64,000 nucleotides of DNA. Origin: Methanobacterium sp964452085. Lineage in GTDB: Archaea > Methanobacteriota > Methanobacteria > Methanobacteriales > Methanobacteriaceae. Positions 1 through 10,255 of this stretch are shown here, one piece after another; position 1 is the first letter of the stretch; every line of letters begins with the position of its first letter. The position numbers and the translations under genes were made by a program. The notes below the pieces were generated by a model. It did not search any database. It saw only the letters and a list, made by a program, of their open reading frames with translations, and was not told the origin of the DNA. The DNA lies in contig CAYVKL010000004.1 in the NCBI GenBank assembly GCA_964452085.1, positions 62,001-126,000 on the forward strand. The letters run 5' to 3'.

Positions 1-83
1 TAATTAGTATTAATTCTGGAATGTGAATTGTTTTTGGATTAAATTTAATATCTCTGATTTGTAATATAATAAATGGGGATAAA

Positions 84-311
84 ATGAGAATCAAAGAAAA
101 AATTATTGGAAAAGAAGTTGTTGACAATCATGCATTATTGATTGGAAAAGTGAAGGATGTGGAAGTGAACTTCGAAACTAAAACAGTTGAAGCTTTTATA
201 ATAGGAAAAGGCGGACTGTTTGAAGGTTTGGGAAGTTCCAATGATATTGTAGTTCCCCTATCAATGGTAATAGCTGTAGGGGATAAAATACTGGTTAAAA
301 GTGAAAATTAG
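84..311 (+). CDS. PRC-barrel domain protein, 75 aa
   Basis: A small single-domain protein of the PRC-barrel type, the fold found in RimM and photosynthetic reaction-centre H subunits. The sequence reads as one barrel: an opening IIGKEVVDN strand, a GKVKDVEVN strand, a glycine-rich GKGGLFEG turn and a closing VVPLSMVIAVGDKILVK. Methanogens carry many stand-alone copies whose targets are unknown; an RNA- or protein-binding role is family inference. The ATG has GGGGAT just upstream. Nothing nearby suggests an operon; the next gene starts 289 bases later. Confidence 0.85.
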   Translation: MRIKEKIIGKEVVDNHALLIGKVKDVEVNFETKTVEAFIIGKGGLFEGLGSSNDIVVPLSMVIAVGDKILVKSEN

Positions 312-600
312 AATTCTTTTTTCAAATTTTTTTTAAAATATTTTTGATTAGGATATTTATTTTATTTTGAAATCAATCATCAAAGTTGATACTTACTATG
401 AAAAAATATATATGATATGAAAATGCATTCATAAAAAAAAAATTAATATATATTAATGAACATAATTTATATAATAAATAAAAATAGGCACTTAAAAAAT
501 ATCCAGAATTCCTTAACCTTTTTATTATCATTAAATAGGAATTCTTTGATTTCATTAAAATATTCGTCTTAAAAGTTAATGAAACATAAGGAGGGGGAGA

Positions 601-3600
601 ATGCCAAAAAAATTATTTTTAATGAGTTTATTTACCTTAGTCCTCATGCTTTTTATGGCCGGATCAGTATGTGCCCAAGAGCCTGTAGAAGCAAATAAAA
701 CTGCTAATGTAACCGGGGTGGATACAGCCACGGTTCACATAGTAGTTAATGGGTCCAGTAATTCAACCAGACTTCCTGCCGACGTGGTTTTTGCCATAGA
801 CGCTTCTGGAAGTATGAGTACCAGTGACCCCACAGGTCTTAGGAAAACTGGAGCAATTAGTTTCATAAATAAAATGAACAGCTCCACTGATATGGTGGGA
901 GTAGTAAATTGGGCTAACGTAATAAAACAGCAGCAAGGTTTAACCAATAATTTCGCCCAGGCTATTAACGTGGTGAACCAGAACACTCCAGGAGGAACCA
1001 CTAATGGTGCTCTGGCCATGGAAACATCAATCAATATACTTAGTTTATCATCACTTCCAGCTAATCAAAGAAACATCATCTTACTAACAGACGGACTCTT
1101 CAACGCAGGTGGTAATGCAACACACAATCCAGACCAAAGGGCGATATATTTTGCTACACTGGCGAAAAGTCTGGGATACAATGTCTACACCATAGGTTTG
1201 GGACCTGATGTTGATCCTGTTGTATTAACCCAGATGGCATCCGTTATCAATGGAGTACCGCAATATTATTTTGCCAACAATGCCTCGGTCATTGACAGCA
1301 TTTATAACCAAATATTCCAAAGCATAACCACTAAAGCTAAAAATATCACTGTCACCGATGTTGTACCCAATTATATGACCTATGTAGGAGCTACCATTGC
1401 TCCAACAACCAATGTTTTAAACCCGGATGGTACCCGAACCTTAACCTGGTATATACCAAGTCTGGGTCAGGGACAAACCTGGAACGTGAGTTACGATTTA
1501 ATGTCGCTGAAGAACGGATTCAACATTCCCACCAACGTCTTGGCAAACGTCACTTACACAGACCCCAATAACATCACAGGTAACATAACTTTACCCATAC
1601 CACTAGTGGATTTCCCAGCAAATCTTAATGTGACCAAAGAAGGAACTCCTGAGCCAATTTGGCCCGGTGGCTTGTTAGATTACCACATGACCATAAAAAA
1701 TAATGGCCCACATACTGCCTGGAACGTAAGCTTTAGCGACACCATACCTGCAGCTTTAACTAGCGGAGTTGAATACTCTCTGAATAATGTTAACTGGAAT
1801 CCTTACACCTCAGGACAGAATGTAGTTCTTGGAAACCTTGCGGTTGGTCAGACGGTTGATTTCTGGATTAGAGGTATTGTTAATATTAATGCCCCAGTCC
1901 CAGGTACTATCATCAACACGGTGAATGCTTATCTTAATGGAACATTTAATAACAGCGCTACCGCAATCAACAATTTAATACCCGCAGCAGACCTGGCCAT
2001 AATAAAAACAGCCAACCAAACAGAAAACCTGATATCTGGACAAAACGTGACATTCACCCTACAAGTAACAAACCTCGGACCGAACCCCGCAACCAACGTT
2101 AAGGCTTATGATTCCATACCCACTGGAATAGCATCATTTGGTGCAGCAACTCCCAGTCAGGGGACTTGGGATTCTCTTACTGGAATTTGGGACATTGGAC
2201 CTATGACAGTTGGTCAAATAGTGACCCTTGTCTTTAACGCCACCATAATTAATACATTCACTGGAAACATAACCAACATTGCCAAAGTCAACGGAACTGA
2301 ATTCGACCCTAACCCACTAAACAACCAGGATTTAATAGTACTTTACAATGTAACATATGTACCTGCATCAGATCTCACAATCAGCAAAATAGTTGACGAA
2401 CCAACACCGAATTTCGGAGATACCATCCACTTCACTGTGACTGTTTTCAACGCAGGGCCAGATCCTGCTGAAAATGTTGTGGTTACAGATGTATGGCCAA
2501 CTGGTTTGATTTTCATATCCTCAACACCGGCTCCAACTTCAGTAATCGGGAACATATACACCTGGAATTTAGGAACCCTTGGACATCAACTATATGCCAC
2601 CATAAATATAACTGCAATAGTAAATGCCACTGGATTAATAACCAATTTCGTGAATGTAACAACAACGACCTTTGATCCACACCCTGAGGATAACAACGCA
2701 ACCGCCAACGTTACTGTAGGCGAAGCTGCACACGTAGTACTAGACAAAACAGTGGACAATCCAACACCAGATTATTGGAGTTTAGTGACTTTCACCATAA
2801 CAGCTTTTAATACCGGACCAAACCATGCCCAAGGTGTGGAGGTAACAGACATCCTACCAGTCGGATTGACCTATGTTTCATCCATATTTACACCAGGAAC
2901 AACATATAATTCAAATACTGGAATATGGACCATAGGAACAATATTAAACGGCACATCCGTATTCCTGAACATAACAGCCAACGTGACTGGAGTAGGAACC
3001 ATAACTAACTGGGCTTATGTGACCAACCAAACCACATTCGACAATCAGACATGGAGCAAAGACAACGAAACAATAAACGTACAGTCAGCATCTATCTTTA
3101 CTCTTCATAAAGAGTGGAGAGCAACCCCAGACGGAACACCAATAAACACAGCACAGTACCAGGATAATGTCTGGATAGTCTTCAGTGCAACAAATATCGG
3201 TCCTAGTTTTGCTACAATCACTCTAAGTGATACTCTACCAGCCGGATTCGTACCAGATAGTTACTGGCAATATAAATGGGATTCAGGAAGCTGGACTAAC
3301 GTCCCAGTCCCTTGGACAGGAAGTAGACTTGCATCTATTGTTGTAGGCCAAACATTTTGGGTAGCGATACCTGGACAGATAACAGTAGCCAATACCACAT
3401 TAAACAACATAGTATACCAAACATCACAAACCAATTACAACCCCCAATACCCACAAGGACCCCCATACGGTAACGCAACCGCACAACTGGACATACCACC
3501 ACATTCACACATTGTTATAACAAAAACAGTGAACAACTCCACACCAAACTTTGGAAGTACAGTTATATTCACAGTAATAGCACATAACAACGGACCTAAC

Positions 3601-4314
3601 GATGCTTCAAACGTGCAGGTAGTAGATAACTTACCAACAGGACTAGTATTCGTTTCATACAGTTCCTCACAAGGAATATATGACTCTATAACCGGAATAT
3701 GGAATGTAGGAACATTATTAAACAACACCAACGCAACCCTCAACATAACCGCACTAGTAAATGCAACAGGGGAAATGATTAACTGGGCTAACGAAGCCAA
3801 TGCAACTATAAACGTCCCATCAGCAGCAAACTTGACTATAACTAAAACCGCTAATCCCCCTATATTAACTGTAGGAAAACTAGTTACATTCATAGTCAAC
3901 GTAACCAATAACGGACCAGACACAGCAACAGGTGTATTCGTAAACGATAAATTGCCAAACGGATTAACTTACCAATCATCCAGCGCGACGAGAGGATCAT
4001 ACAATTCTGCAACAGGAGTCTGGAACATTGGAGACATGACTGCTGGAACATCCGAAACTCTGAACCTAATTGCTCTAGTTGAAGCAATAGGATTATACGA
4101 AAACACAGCAATTGTAGGCTCAGGTACATACAACCCAAATACTGCAAATAACTCATCTACAGCATCAGTACAAGCAAATGATCCAAGCACACCTGGAATC
4201 CCAACAGTGGAAGCAAAAACAATCCCAATGCAAACAACAGGACAACCAATAGCATACCTAGCACTTGCTATAATAATGGTACTAGCAGGATACGTTATTC
4301 CAAAAAGGAAATAA
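601..4314 (+). CDS. giant surface protein: VWA domain plus DUF11 repeats
   Basis: A 1237-aa secreted, membrane-anchored adhesin-like protein. Residues 1-25 are a signal peptide ending at SVCAQ. A von Willebrand A domain follows (about 61-240) with an intact MIDAS start, D67-A-S69-G-S71, so metal-dependent ligand binding is plausible. From about 340 to 1190 there are repeated DUF11 modules, recognisable by NNGPDTA..V.V.D.LP.GL and W.IG..... G....L.I.A. The C-terminus has MQTTG, a hydrophobic segment (about 1212-1232) and the basic tail PKRK. Asn-x-Ser/Thr sites are very abundant, consistent with N-glycosylation. The RBS is very strong (AGGAGGGGG). The role is probably cell-surface adhesion or structure; the ligand is unknown. 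Confidence 0.9.
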   Translation: MPKKLFLMSLFTLVLMLFMAGSVCAQEPVEANKTANVTGVDTATVHIVVNGSSNSTRLPADVVFAIDASGSMSTSDPTGLRKTGAISFINKMNSSTDMVGVVNWANVIKQQQGLTNNFAQAINVVNQNTPGGTTNGALAMETSINILSLSSLPANQRNIILLTDGLFNAGGNATHNPDQRAIYFATLAKSLGYNVYTIGLGPDVDPVVLTQMASVINGVPQYYFANNASVIDSIYNQIFQSITTKAKNITVTDVVPNYMTYVGATIAPTTNVLNPDGTRTLTWYIPSLGQGQTWNVSYDLMSLKNGFNIPTNVLANVTYTDPNNITGNITLPIPLVDFPANLNVTKEGTPEPIWPGGLLDYHMTIKNNGPHTAWNVSFSDTIPAALTSGVEYSLNNVNWNPYTSGQNVVLGNLAVGQTVDFWIRGIVNINAPVPGTIINTVNAYLNGTFNNSATAINNLIPAADLAIIKTANQTENLISGQNVTFTLQVTNLGPNPATNVKAYDSIPTGIASFGAATPSQGTWDSLTGIWDIGPMTVGQIVTLVFNATIINTFTGNITNIAKVNGTEFDPNPLNNQDLIVLYNVTYVPASDLTISKIVDEPTPNFGDTIHFTVTVFNAGPDPAENVVVTDVWPTGLIFISSTPAPTSVIGNIYTWNLGTLGHQLYATINITAIVNATGLITNFVNVTTTTFDPHPEDNNATANVTVGEAAHVVLDKTVDNPTPDYWSLVTFTITAFNTGPNHAQGVEVTDILPVGLTYVSSIFTPGTTYNSNTGIWTIGTILNGTSVFLNITANVTGVGTITNWAYVTNQTTFDNQTWSKDNETINVQSASIFTLHKEWRATPDGTPINTAQYQDNVWIVFSATNIGPSFATITLSDTLPAGFVPDSYWQYKWDSGSWTNVPVPWTGSRLASIVVGQTFWVAIPGQITVANTTLNNIVYQTSQTNYNPQYPQGPPYGNATAQLDIPPHSHIVITKTVNNSTPNFGSTVIFTVIAHNNGPNDASNVQVVDNLPTGLVFVSYSSSQGIYDSITGIWNVGTLLNNTNATLNITALVNATGEMINWANEANATINVPSAANLTITKTANPPILTVGKLVTFIVNVTNNGPDTATGVFVNDKLPNGLTYQSSSATRGSYNSATGVWNIGDMTAGTSETLNLIALVEAIGLYENTAIVGSGTYNPNTANNSSTASVQANDPSTPGIPTVEAKTIPMQTTGQPIAYLALAIIMVLAGYVIPKRK

Positions 4315-4328
4315 AATACTACAATTCA

Positions 4329-4355
4329 GGGGGAAAAACGCACTCCCCACCCTTA
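4329..4355 (+). terminator. GGGG/CCCC hairpin with T-rich tail
   Basis: Just after the surface-protein stop, GGGGG at 4329-4333 can pair with CCCC at 4344-4347 around an A-rich loop, followed by T-rich sequence from about 4352. It is a reasonable transcription end for the preceding gene. Hairpin terminators are not the rule in archaea, so the T-run may be the active part. Confidence 0.4.
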
Positions 4356-4502
4356 TTATTTTTAAAAGCATTAATTATAAATATAATTTAATTGAATTTT
4401 ATAGTAAATTTTGAAAGATCATATCTATCAGATCTTTATCTATGATTTTATGTTAATCTTCGAAATTTACTTATCGACATGGTTAATGAGGAGGGATGTT
4501 AT

Positions 4503-5042
4503 TTGAGGAGTTTTGTGGCTTTCCTGCGTGGCATTAGTCCTTCAAACCCAAAAATGCGTAATGAGAAGTTGCGTAGTGTTTTTCATAATCTTGGTTTTTC
4601 TAATGTTCGGACGGTAATTTCAAGTGGCAATGTCCTTTTTGAATCCGAAGCTGATGATATGATAAGGCTAGAAGGAATTATCGAAAAAAAATTGCAGGAA
4701 CAACTTGGTATCACCAGCACCACCATTATATGCAGTAAGGAAGAACTGAAATTTCTCTTTAATGAAAATCCATTTAAAAATATAGATGATACACCAAAAT
4801 CAAAATTGAATGTTACTTTTTTGAAAAATGAACCAGAAAATCAGCTTGTATTTCCTTACCAATCAGAAAATAAGGGTTTTACAGTTTTATCCATCAATGA
4901 TCGTGTTGTATTTAGTGTTGTGGATCTATCTAGATCAAAAACTCCAGATTTAATGCGCTGGCTTGAGAAAGAATTTGGTAAGAACATAACCACCAGAACC
5001 TGGAAAACTATTGTTAGGATAATTAAAAAATTTGATGAATAA
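4503..5042 (+). CDS. DUF1697 family protein
   Basis: Recognised from the N-terminal block SFVAFLRGISPSNPKM and the following VRTVISSGNVLFE, both typical of DUF1697, a widespread family of about 180 aa with no settled function. I prefer the TTG at 4503 (179 aa) over the ATG at 4479. GAGGAGG at 4488-4494 sits 8 bases before the TTG but would lie inside the coding sequence of the ATG version, and family members begin very close to the YVAFLRG block. The gene stands alone. Confidence 0.8.
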   Translation: MRSFVAFLRGISPSNPKMRNEKLRSVFHNLGFSNVRTVISSGNVLFESEADDMIRLEGIIEKKLQEQLGITSTTIICSKEELKFLFNENPFKNIDDTPKSKLNVTFLKNEPENQLVFPYQSENKGFTVLSINDRVVFSVVDLSRSKTPDLMRWLEKEFGKNITTRTWKTIVRIIKKFDE

Positions 5043-5852
5043 TTGATGATATCACTCTGAAGATACTAATGATAAATAATTTTTAAAAACCAGTACAAAA
5101 GTAACATTTTATATACCCTAATTAGTTGAAATATACTAATTTCTAATGGTTTTGTTTTAGTAGTATACAAAAATCTTTTTATTAAAAAATTATCATTAAG
5201 TTATTAAATTTATTTCGGTAAACCCTGATATAACGAAATAAAATATATTATCATTAATTTGAATCCTTTTCCAGCCTAATAATTAGATAAATTTTTTTGA
5301 AATTTCTAAAGATTATAAGAATCTATAGTATTCAACTATTATTTTCTATACTTTCAAGAATTGTTGAATGTACCATTTTCAGGCGGAAAACTGAATTATG
5401 TAAAATTTACCTGGTGAGTTTTATTAAAAGCACAATCATCTTACATACTAAATTAAAATAATTAAAAAAAAAAATTTATTTTCATATAATACTTTTTAGG
5501 TCAACATACATAACTGAAAAGCATAATAATCATATTTGGATTAAATGTATTCCTAAGTTTTTCATGTACAAAAGTAAAATCTTCAAAATAGCTATATTTA
5601 ACTAAGTTGGGCTATATGTGCTCATGGGTTTATGATTATTTCAGCAAATTTGATTTTATTCATAATTATTTAACTGGATTTAATAATATGTTGTGGTATG
5701 GTAATTGGAAAAAATATTAATTTTCGTTTACTGTTTATGTATAAATTTAATTTTTTAAACACTGGGGGATTAATTATGTGGATATAATTTTTGATAACCA
5801 AATTTTTTGTTTTATTAGTACAACAAAAACATTTTTAATCAAAAATCTAAGT
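5043..5852. other. 810-base AT-rich intergenic region, no gene seen
   Basis: Neither strand holds a convincing reading frame, RNA gene or long repeat. The sequence is very AT-rich and lies between the DUF1697 gene and the end of the convergent Mg2+ transporter gene. It may contain degenerate former coding sequence, but no protein similarity can be read from it. Confidence 0.6.
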
Positions 5853-6875
5853 TTAAGTGCTGTTGAGTAGAATCATAGCCACGGCCAGATAAATTGCTAA
5901 AGTAGCTATATCGCTTATTATAGTGGCTAATGGTCCAGTTGCAACTGCAGGATCGAAATTTATCTTACGAAAGATTTGGGGTGTCACTGTTGCAATTAAA
6001 ACTGAAGCAATGATACTTAAAAACATTGCAAAGAAAATAATGGCTCCTAAAATAATGTTTTGTCTAGTTAAAAAGGCCAGTAATCCAGCAAATGCTCCGG
6101 AAGCCAGGGCAATAATCAATGATATTTTGATCTCTCGTACTAAGTAACTTCGGAAACTTAGTTTAGAGTCAAGAGCCATGCTCCTGATTATCAGTGCTTC
6201 TGATTGAGTACCTGCAGCATCACTCATATATACCATGACTGGAATAAAACTTGCCAGGGCGATAAAACTGGCTAAAAGTTCCTCAAAAAGAGATATAAGT
6301 GAAGCTGCAAGTATACCTCCTATAACTCCAATTATTAACCAGGGAAGTCGAGATCTAACCATGTGGGTTGCAGAAGAATGGATGGATGTATATTCATCTC
6401 CTACCCTGTGAAATATTCCTCCAAAATTGAAAATATCACTTTGAATTTCATGGTTGAATATTTGGAGGATTTTATCATAGGTCACTACACCCATGAGTCG
6501 TTTTTCATCATCTAAAACAGGTATTGACTTTAAACCATGGGAAAGAGCCTGATAAACCACTCTCTCTTGACTGGTATTTGTATTAACAGTTACCAAATCC
6601 TTCACCATTATCTGATTAGCCTGAATACTTTTATCTTTAGTTTTGATGAGGTTTTTAATGGATATAACTCCAATTAGTTTGTCATTTTCTTGAGTGAGAT
6701 AGATGTAGTCTAAACTTAAATAATCCGATGATTTTTCAATTAATGTTTTTTCTATCTCATCCAGAGTTTCATCTGCACTAAATACAGGAACATGATTTAC
6801 CATGTTATATCCTGCTGTTTTTTCAGGATAAAACGATGATATGTCAGTTTCTTGATTTGAAGGGGGTAATTCCAT
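5853..6875 (-). CDS. MgtE-type magnesium transporter, short form
   Basis: A 340-aa divalent cation transporter. Residues about 25-145 form a pair of CBS domains. From about 175 five membrane segments form the MgtE channel domain, including FIPVMVYMSDAAGTQSEAL and the pore signature DPAVATGPLATIISD, whose final Asp matches the conserved acidic residue of the MgtE pore. Full-length bacterial MgtE is about 450 aa; this one lacks most of the N-terminal helical MgtE_N domain, so gating probably relies on the CBS pair alone. It is a stand-alone gene. Mg2+ is the most likely substrate, though Co2+ or other divalent ions cannot be excluded. Confidence 0.85.
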   Translation of the reverse strand: MELPPSNQETDISSFYPEKTAGYNMVNHVPVFSADETLDEIEKTLIEKSSDYLSLDYIYLTQENDKLIGVISIKNLIKTKDKSIQANQIMVKDLVTVNTNTSQERVVYQALSHGLKSIPVLDDEKRLMGVVTYDKILQIFNHEIQSDIFNFGGIFHRVGDEYTSIHSSATHMVRSRLPWLIIGVIGGILAASLISLFEELLASFIALASFIPVMVYMSDAAGTQSEALIIRSMALDSKLSFRSYLVREIKISLIIALASGAFAGLLAFLTRQNIILGAIIFFAMFLSIIASVLIATVTPQIFRKINFDPAVATGPLATIISDIATLAIYLAVAMILLNST

Positions 6876-7072
6876 ATTTATTCGTCCAAAGTCAGTTAAA
6901 TAATTGCAAGTCAGAAAGGTTAATAATTTATATTATTCAAGAGATTAATATGTCTTACTGTAGATTTATTTATTGATTATATATAAGTAAGTTCAAGAAT
7001 AAATTGTTTAAATCAATTACAGTTATATAGATACAACAAGTAATTTTTAAAAAATAAAAAAAAGGGGAAATA

Positions 7073-8482
7073 TTATTTTTTTCTTGGTAGGGCTGATCCC
7101 ATGGTCACTATTAAAACAGCTAGAATCAGGGGTATTAAAGGAGTTCCTGTTTCCTGCATGCCAATGGTAGCGCCAACTGAGCTTGCTGCGGTAACCACTA
7201 CCTGAGCGGGTAATGGTGTGCTGAAACCATCCAGGATTGCAAATAGATTTGCAATTCCCAGTCCATCATTGGCCCTTAATATGGTTGATACCATACCATT
7301 TACAGTGTAAAGGTCCACGGATTTACTTCCCACATTACCTATGTCGGTGGTTATGGTTATTTTGGTTCCATCTGGGATATGACCAATACTGGATGTGTCT
7401 TCTCCCAGGTTGTTGTAGATCACACTGGCTGTAACCACTGAGGTACCGCCGAATGCTACGTTGCTAGGATTGGCCCCTATTTTAAGGACTAACCATTTTG
7501 AAGTATCTGCAAGGTTAGCTGGGTCAAATATTGTTCCAGGCATTGTGCGAGGGTCGTTGTTGGAACCCCACCAGTTGTTGGTGGCATCTATTGGATGGAA
7601 TATACCGTTACTACCAGCCGCTGCAAATAACTGCTGTCTAGGTGCGTTGATGTAAACTCCGTATTCAGTATTCTGAACGATTCTGTTCACATTTATTTTT
7701 ATAACAGGTGAACCAGCAGGTTCTGTGTAGCCATTGAGTAAGTAGTCGATGTATATTGCGTTTCCAATGTTGTTCAGGAAGTTGTTACCAATTAATTGTA
7801 ACATAACATTGGATGAAGCGTATACAGCACCGCCTTTTTCAGCTATGTTTCCTGTAAATGTGCAGCCAGTTGCGGTTAAAGTACTACCATATGCACAGTA
7901 GATAGCTCCACCAGAATCATCACCTTCAGCTTCGTTTTCTTGGAATAAACAGTTCGTCGCGGTAGTGGTTCCGAAGTTGTAAATGGCACCACCCTCTTCA
8001 GCAATGTTGTCCATGAAGTTACAGTTTATCAGGTTTAAAGTAGCACCAGGCCTGACTTTAATTGCACCACCTTTACTGGCATCCCCATTGAGAAAAGTTA
8101 AATCCTTAATGGTCACAATGTATCCGTCGGCGATTCTGAAAATCCGGTCCAGACTCATAGCATCGATAAATGTCACTTCTTTACCAGCACCTTGAATGGT
8201 GAGGTCTTTCTGGATGTTAATACCGTAATCAGTACTGCAGCCGCCGTTATCCTGATTATATGTTCCCGCAGCTAGATTGACTGTTGCTCCAGGGGTTGCA
8301 TTATCGATACCTTTTCCTACAGTTTCAAAGGGGTTAGTATCAGTTCCAGTACCAGTTGTATCATCTCCATCTGGGGATACATAGACATCAGGCGGTACAG
8401 GTGAATACCCTGTTCCTGCAATTGCTACAGCAATTAGGAAAGTAGCTAGAATTAATATTGTCTGTTTTTGCACGATTTTCAC
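7073..8482 (-). CDS. right-handed beta-helix surface protein
   Basis: A 469-aa secreted protein. A signal peptide (about 1-23) is followed by the entry motif VYVSPDGDDTTGTGTDTNPF and a parallel beta-helix built from repeats such as GGAIYNFGTTTATNCLF and GGAVYASSNVMLQLIGN, like pectate-lyase-fold and polymorphic outer membrane protein repeats. No catalytic residues of a polysaccharide lyase could be identified. Residues about 330-430 look like an Ig-like domain. The C-terminus has MQETG, a membrane segment and PRKK. The RBS AGGAGG precedes the ATG. It is probably an adhesin-like protein displayed at the cell surface. Confidence 0.85.
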   Translation of the reverse strand: MKIVQKQTILILATFLIAVAIAGTGYSPVPPDVYVSPDGDDTTGTGTDTNPFETVGKGIDNATPGATVNLAAGTYNQDNGGCSTDYGINIQKDLTIQGAGKEVTFIDAMSLDRIFRIADGYIVTIKDLTFLNGDASKGGAIKVRPGATLNLINCNFMDNIAEEGGAIYNFGTTTATNCLFQENEAEGDDSGGAIYCAYGSTLTATGCTFTGNIAEKGGAVYASSNVMLQLIGNNFLNNIGNAIYIDYLLNGYTEPAGSPVIKINVNRIVQNTEYGVYINAPRQQLFAAAGSNGIFHPIDATNNWWGSNNDPRTMPGTIFDPANLADTSKWLVLKIGANPSNVAFGGTSVVTASVIYNNLGEDTSSIGHIPDGTKITITTDIGNVGSKSVDLYTVNGMVSTILRANDGLGIANLFAILDGFSTPLPAQVVVTAASSVGATIGMQETGTPLIPLILAVLIVTMGSALPRKK

Positions 8483-8926
8483 CTCCTTTTACAATTTTTA
8501 GTTGTAAAATGCCAAGTACGATGAAAATCTAAGAATTATCATTGAAAGAGGTTTATTGTGCCTTTTTTTTAAAATAAGTAACCTGTTGTAGGCCCCTCCC
8601 CGAGCTACAAGTTGTTATCAGTTTTTTGTCAATGGATCAAAGCAATTTATTTGACATAACTATCATTATATTTTATTGTTTATTTTAATTAAAATTAACT
8701 CTTATTACTCATAAGTGCTGAATTTGTTTTATTTAAATATCTTTTTTTAAATTGATTTAAAACGTTAAAAAAACATCTGAAAGAAGAGAAAAATTAATAA
8801 TAATTTAAAAAAACTACTATTTAATAAATTATGATAATAAAAAGATTAATAGCGATAAAAATATTATTTTTAGAAACTATTTGAAGTATTTAACGTATTA
8901 AATTCAATTGTGGATTAAAAAATTAA
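8483..8926. other. 444-base region holding the leader of the beta-helix gene
   Basis: No protein gene is visible. About 100 bases upstream of the beta-helix start there is a GC-rich hairpin: TTGTAG at 8586-8591 pairs with CTACAA at 8605-8610 around a C-rich loop, in otherwise AT-rich DNA. It would lie in the 5' leader if transcription starts upstream of it. The rest is AT-rich promoter-like sequence. Confidence 0.4.
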
Positions 8927-9007
8927 TTAAGCAACTGACATAACTACTCCAATAATTAAGAAAGAGGCAAATATCCCAATTAGTACTATAGTTTCTTTAT
9001 TATTCAT
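8927..9007 (-). CDS. 26-aa membrane microprotein
   Basis: A tiny frame that starts ATG at 9007 with an excellent ribosome binding site (GGGGGAG, four bases before the ATG). The product begins MNNKETIVLIG and is one hydrophobic helix of about 19 residues ending in VAMSV-like sequence (exactly GVVMSVA). The RBS and the uninterrupted membrane helix are the evidence that it is real. Function unknown; small single-helix proteins often modulate a larger membrane complex, but no partner is adjacent. Confidence 0.5.
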   Translation of the reverse strand: MNNKETIVLIGIFASFLIIGVVMSVA

Positions 9008-9162
9008 TTACTCCCCCAGCATTTCCTAAAAATATTTTAGAAATATTTTACTAAAGCATTATTAATATTGATAAACAATTTTGTTATCTTAATCTTTGTT
9101 AATTAGAATATAAACAAGTATTGATTCCAGTATAGGGTTGTAAAAAAAAACCTTAAAAATTG

Positions 9163-9951
9163 TTATAAGTGTGTTAGGAAGTTCTTAATAAAAAAATATG
9201 TATCAAATGGTTTTTCCACCAGCATATTATGGGATCCTTTGGCCATTATTTCCATTTTTGAGGAGGAAATCATATTTTTTATTTTAATGGAATGATATGG
9301 GGGAGTAAAGATATCCTGCTTACCAGCAATAATCATGGTGGGTTTTTTAATTTCTTCCAATGAATTTAAATAGTTAATTTTAAGACAAGCCTTGATGGTT
9401 TCCTTTATACTGGCGATTGAAGATGTTTGAGTCATTTCATCCCTTATTCTAATAAAATCAACTTTATTTGCTTCAATAAATTCTGGAGTATTAGCCAGTT
9501 CCAGACAAGCATCAAAAAAGGGTTTAAACCCTTGATTACGCACTATTAAAAGAAGATCCATTAAAACTTCCTTAAGATGACTGTCAATGTAAGCGAAGCT
9601 GGAGATAAAGGTTAAAGAACTTATTAAATTTGGTTTGTTAAGTGCCAATTCCTGTAACACAGCACCACCCATGGAATGACCTATAAAATGTGCCTGACTA
9701 ACATTAAGGCATTCTAAAAATCTAACAATGTCCTCTGAGAATAATTTCATGCTGTAGGGTCCTGTTGATTTGCTGGAACTGCCATGCCCCCTCAGGTCCA
9801 CTGCCAGAACACGGTATTGCTCTTTTAGTAAGGGCACTAGTCCATCCCATACTGTGTGGTCACTTCCTAATCCGTGTACTAAGACCAAAGGGTAACCTGA
9901 TCCCACGTCCTGGTAATATAGATCTAAATTCCCTAAACTTAAGTAATTCAT
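9163..9951 (-). CDS. alpha/beta hydrolase
   Basis: A 262-aa alpha/beta-hydrolase fold protein. The oxyanion segment VLVHGLGSDHTVW, the nucleophile elbow GHSMGG (Ser), the acid in GKQDIFTPP and the terminal His in KGSHNMLVEKP give a complete catalytic triad. There is no signal peptide, so it is cytoplasmic. The closest recognisable group is the esterase/lipase/BphD-like hydrolases; the substrate cannot be named. It is monocistronic. Confidence 0.85.
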   Translation of the reverse strand: MNYLSLGNLDLYYQDVGSGYPLVLVHGLGSDHTVWDGLVPLLKEQYRVLAVDLRGHGSSSKSTGPYSMKLFSEDIVRFLECLNVSQAHFIGHSMGGAVLQELALNKPNLISSLTFISSFAYIDSHLKEVLMDLLLIVRNQGFKPFFDACLELANTPEFIEANKVDFIRIRDEMTQTSSIASIKETIKACLKINYLNSLEEIKKPTMIIAGKQDIFTPPYHSIKIKNMISSSKMEIMAKGSHNMLVEKPFDTYFFIKNFLTHL

Positions 9952-10255
9952 GGTTTTTTTTTATACAAATCTGTTAAAAGAACTTTTTGGAAAATTTTTC
10001 TATTAAGAATTCGTTTTAATCATGATCTTTAAAAATAAATCCTTTTTCAATCACTAATCGGTTAATTAACTCAGATTTTTTTTAATCTACAGATCCCTTT
10101 AAGTGTACTAAAAATCAATAGTATAATGTACTGAATTTTTGAGTTAAATAACTAGCTTTTTTTTAGTATAATAAAAAATAATTTACGGAGCTGATTTTAC
10201 GTTAAATAATATTACAGGATATATTCCTATAATTTCTACCATTTTAGGGGTTATT

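Noticed and set aside
3435..3923. Long antisense open frames inside the VWA/DUF11 gene (also 735-1034 and 3896-4190)
   Set aside because: They follow the repeat structure and codon use of the sense gene, lack an RBS and show no domain; the sense frame has a signal peptide and DUF11 repeats throughout.
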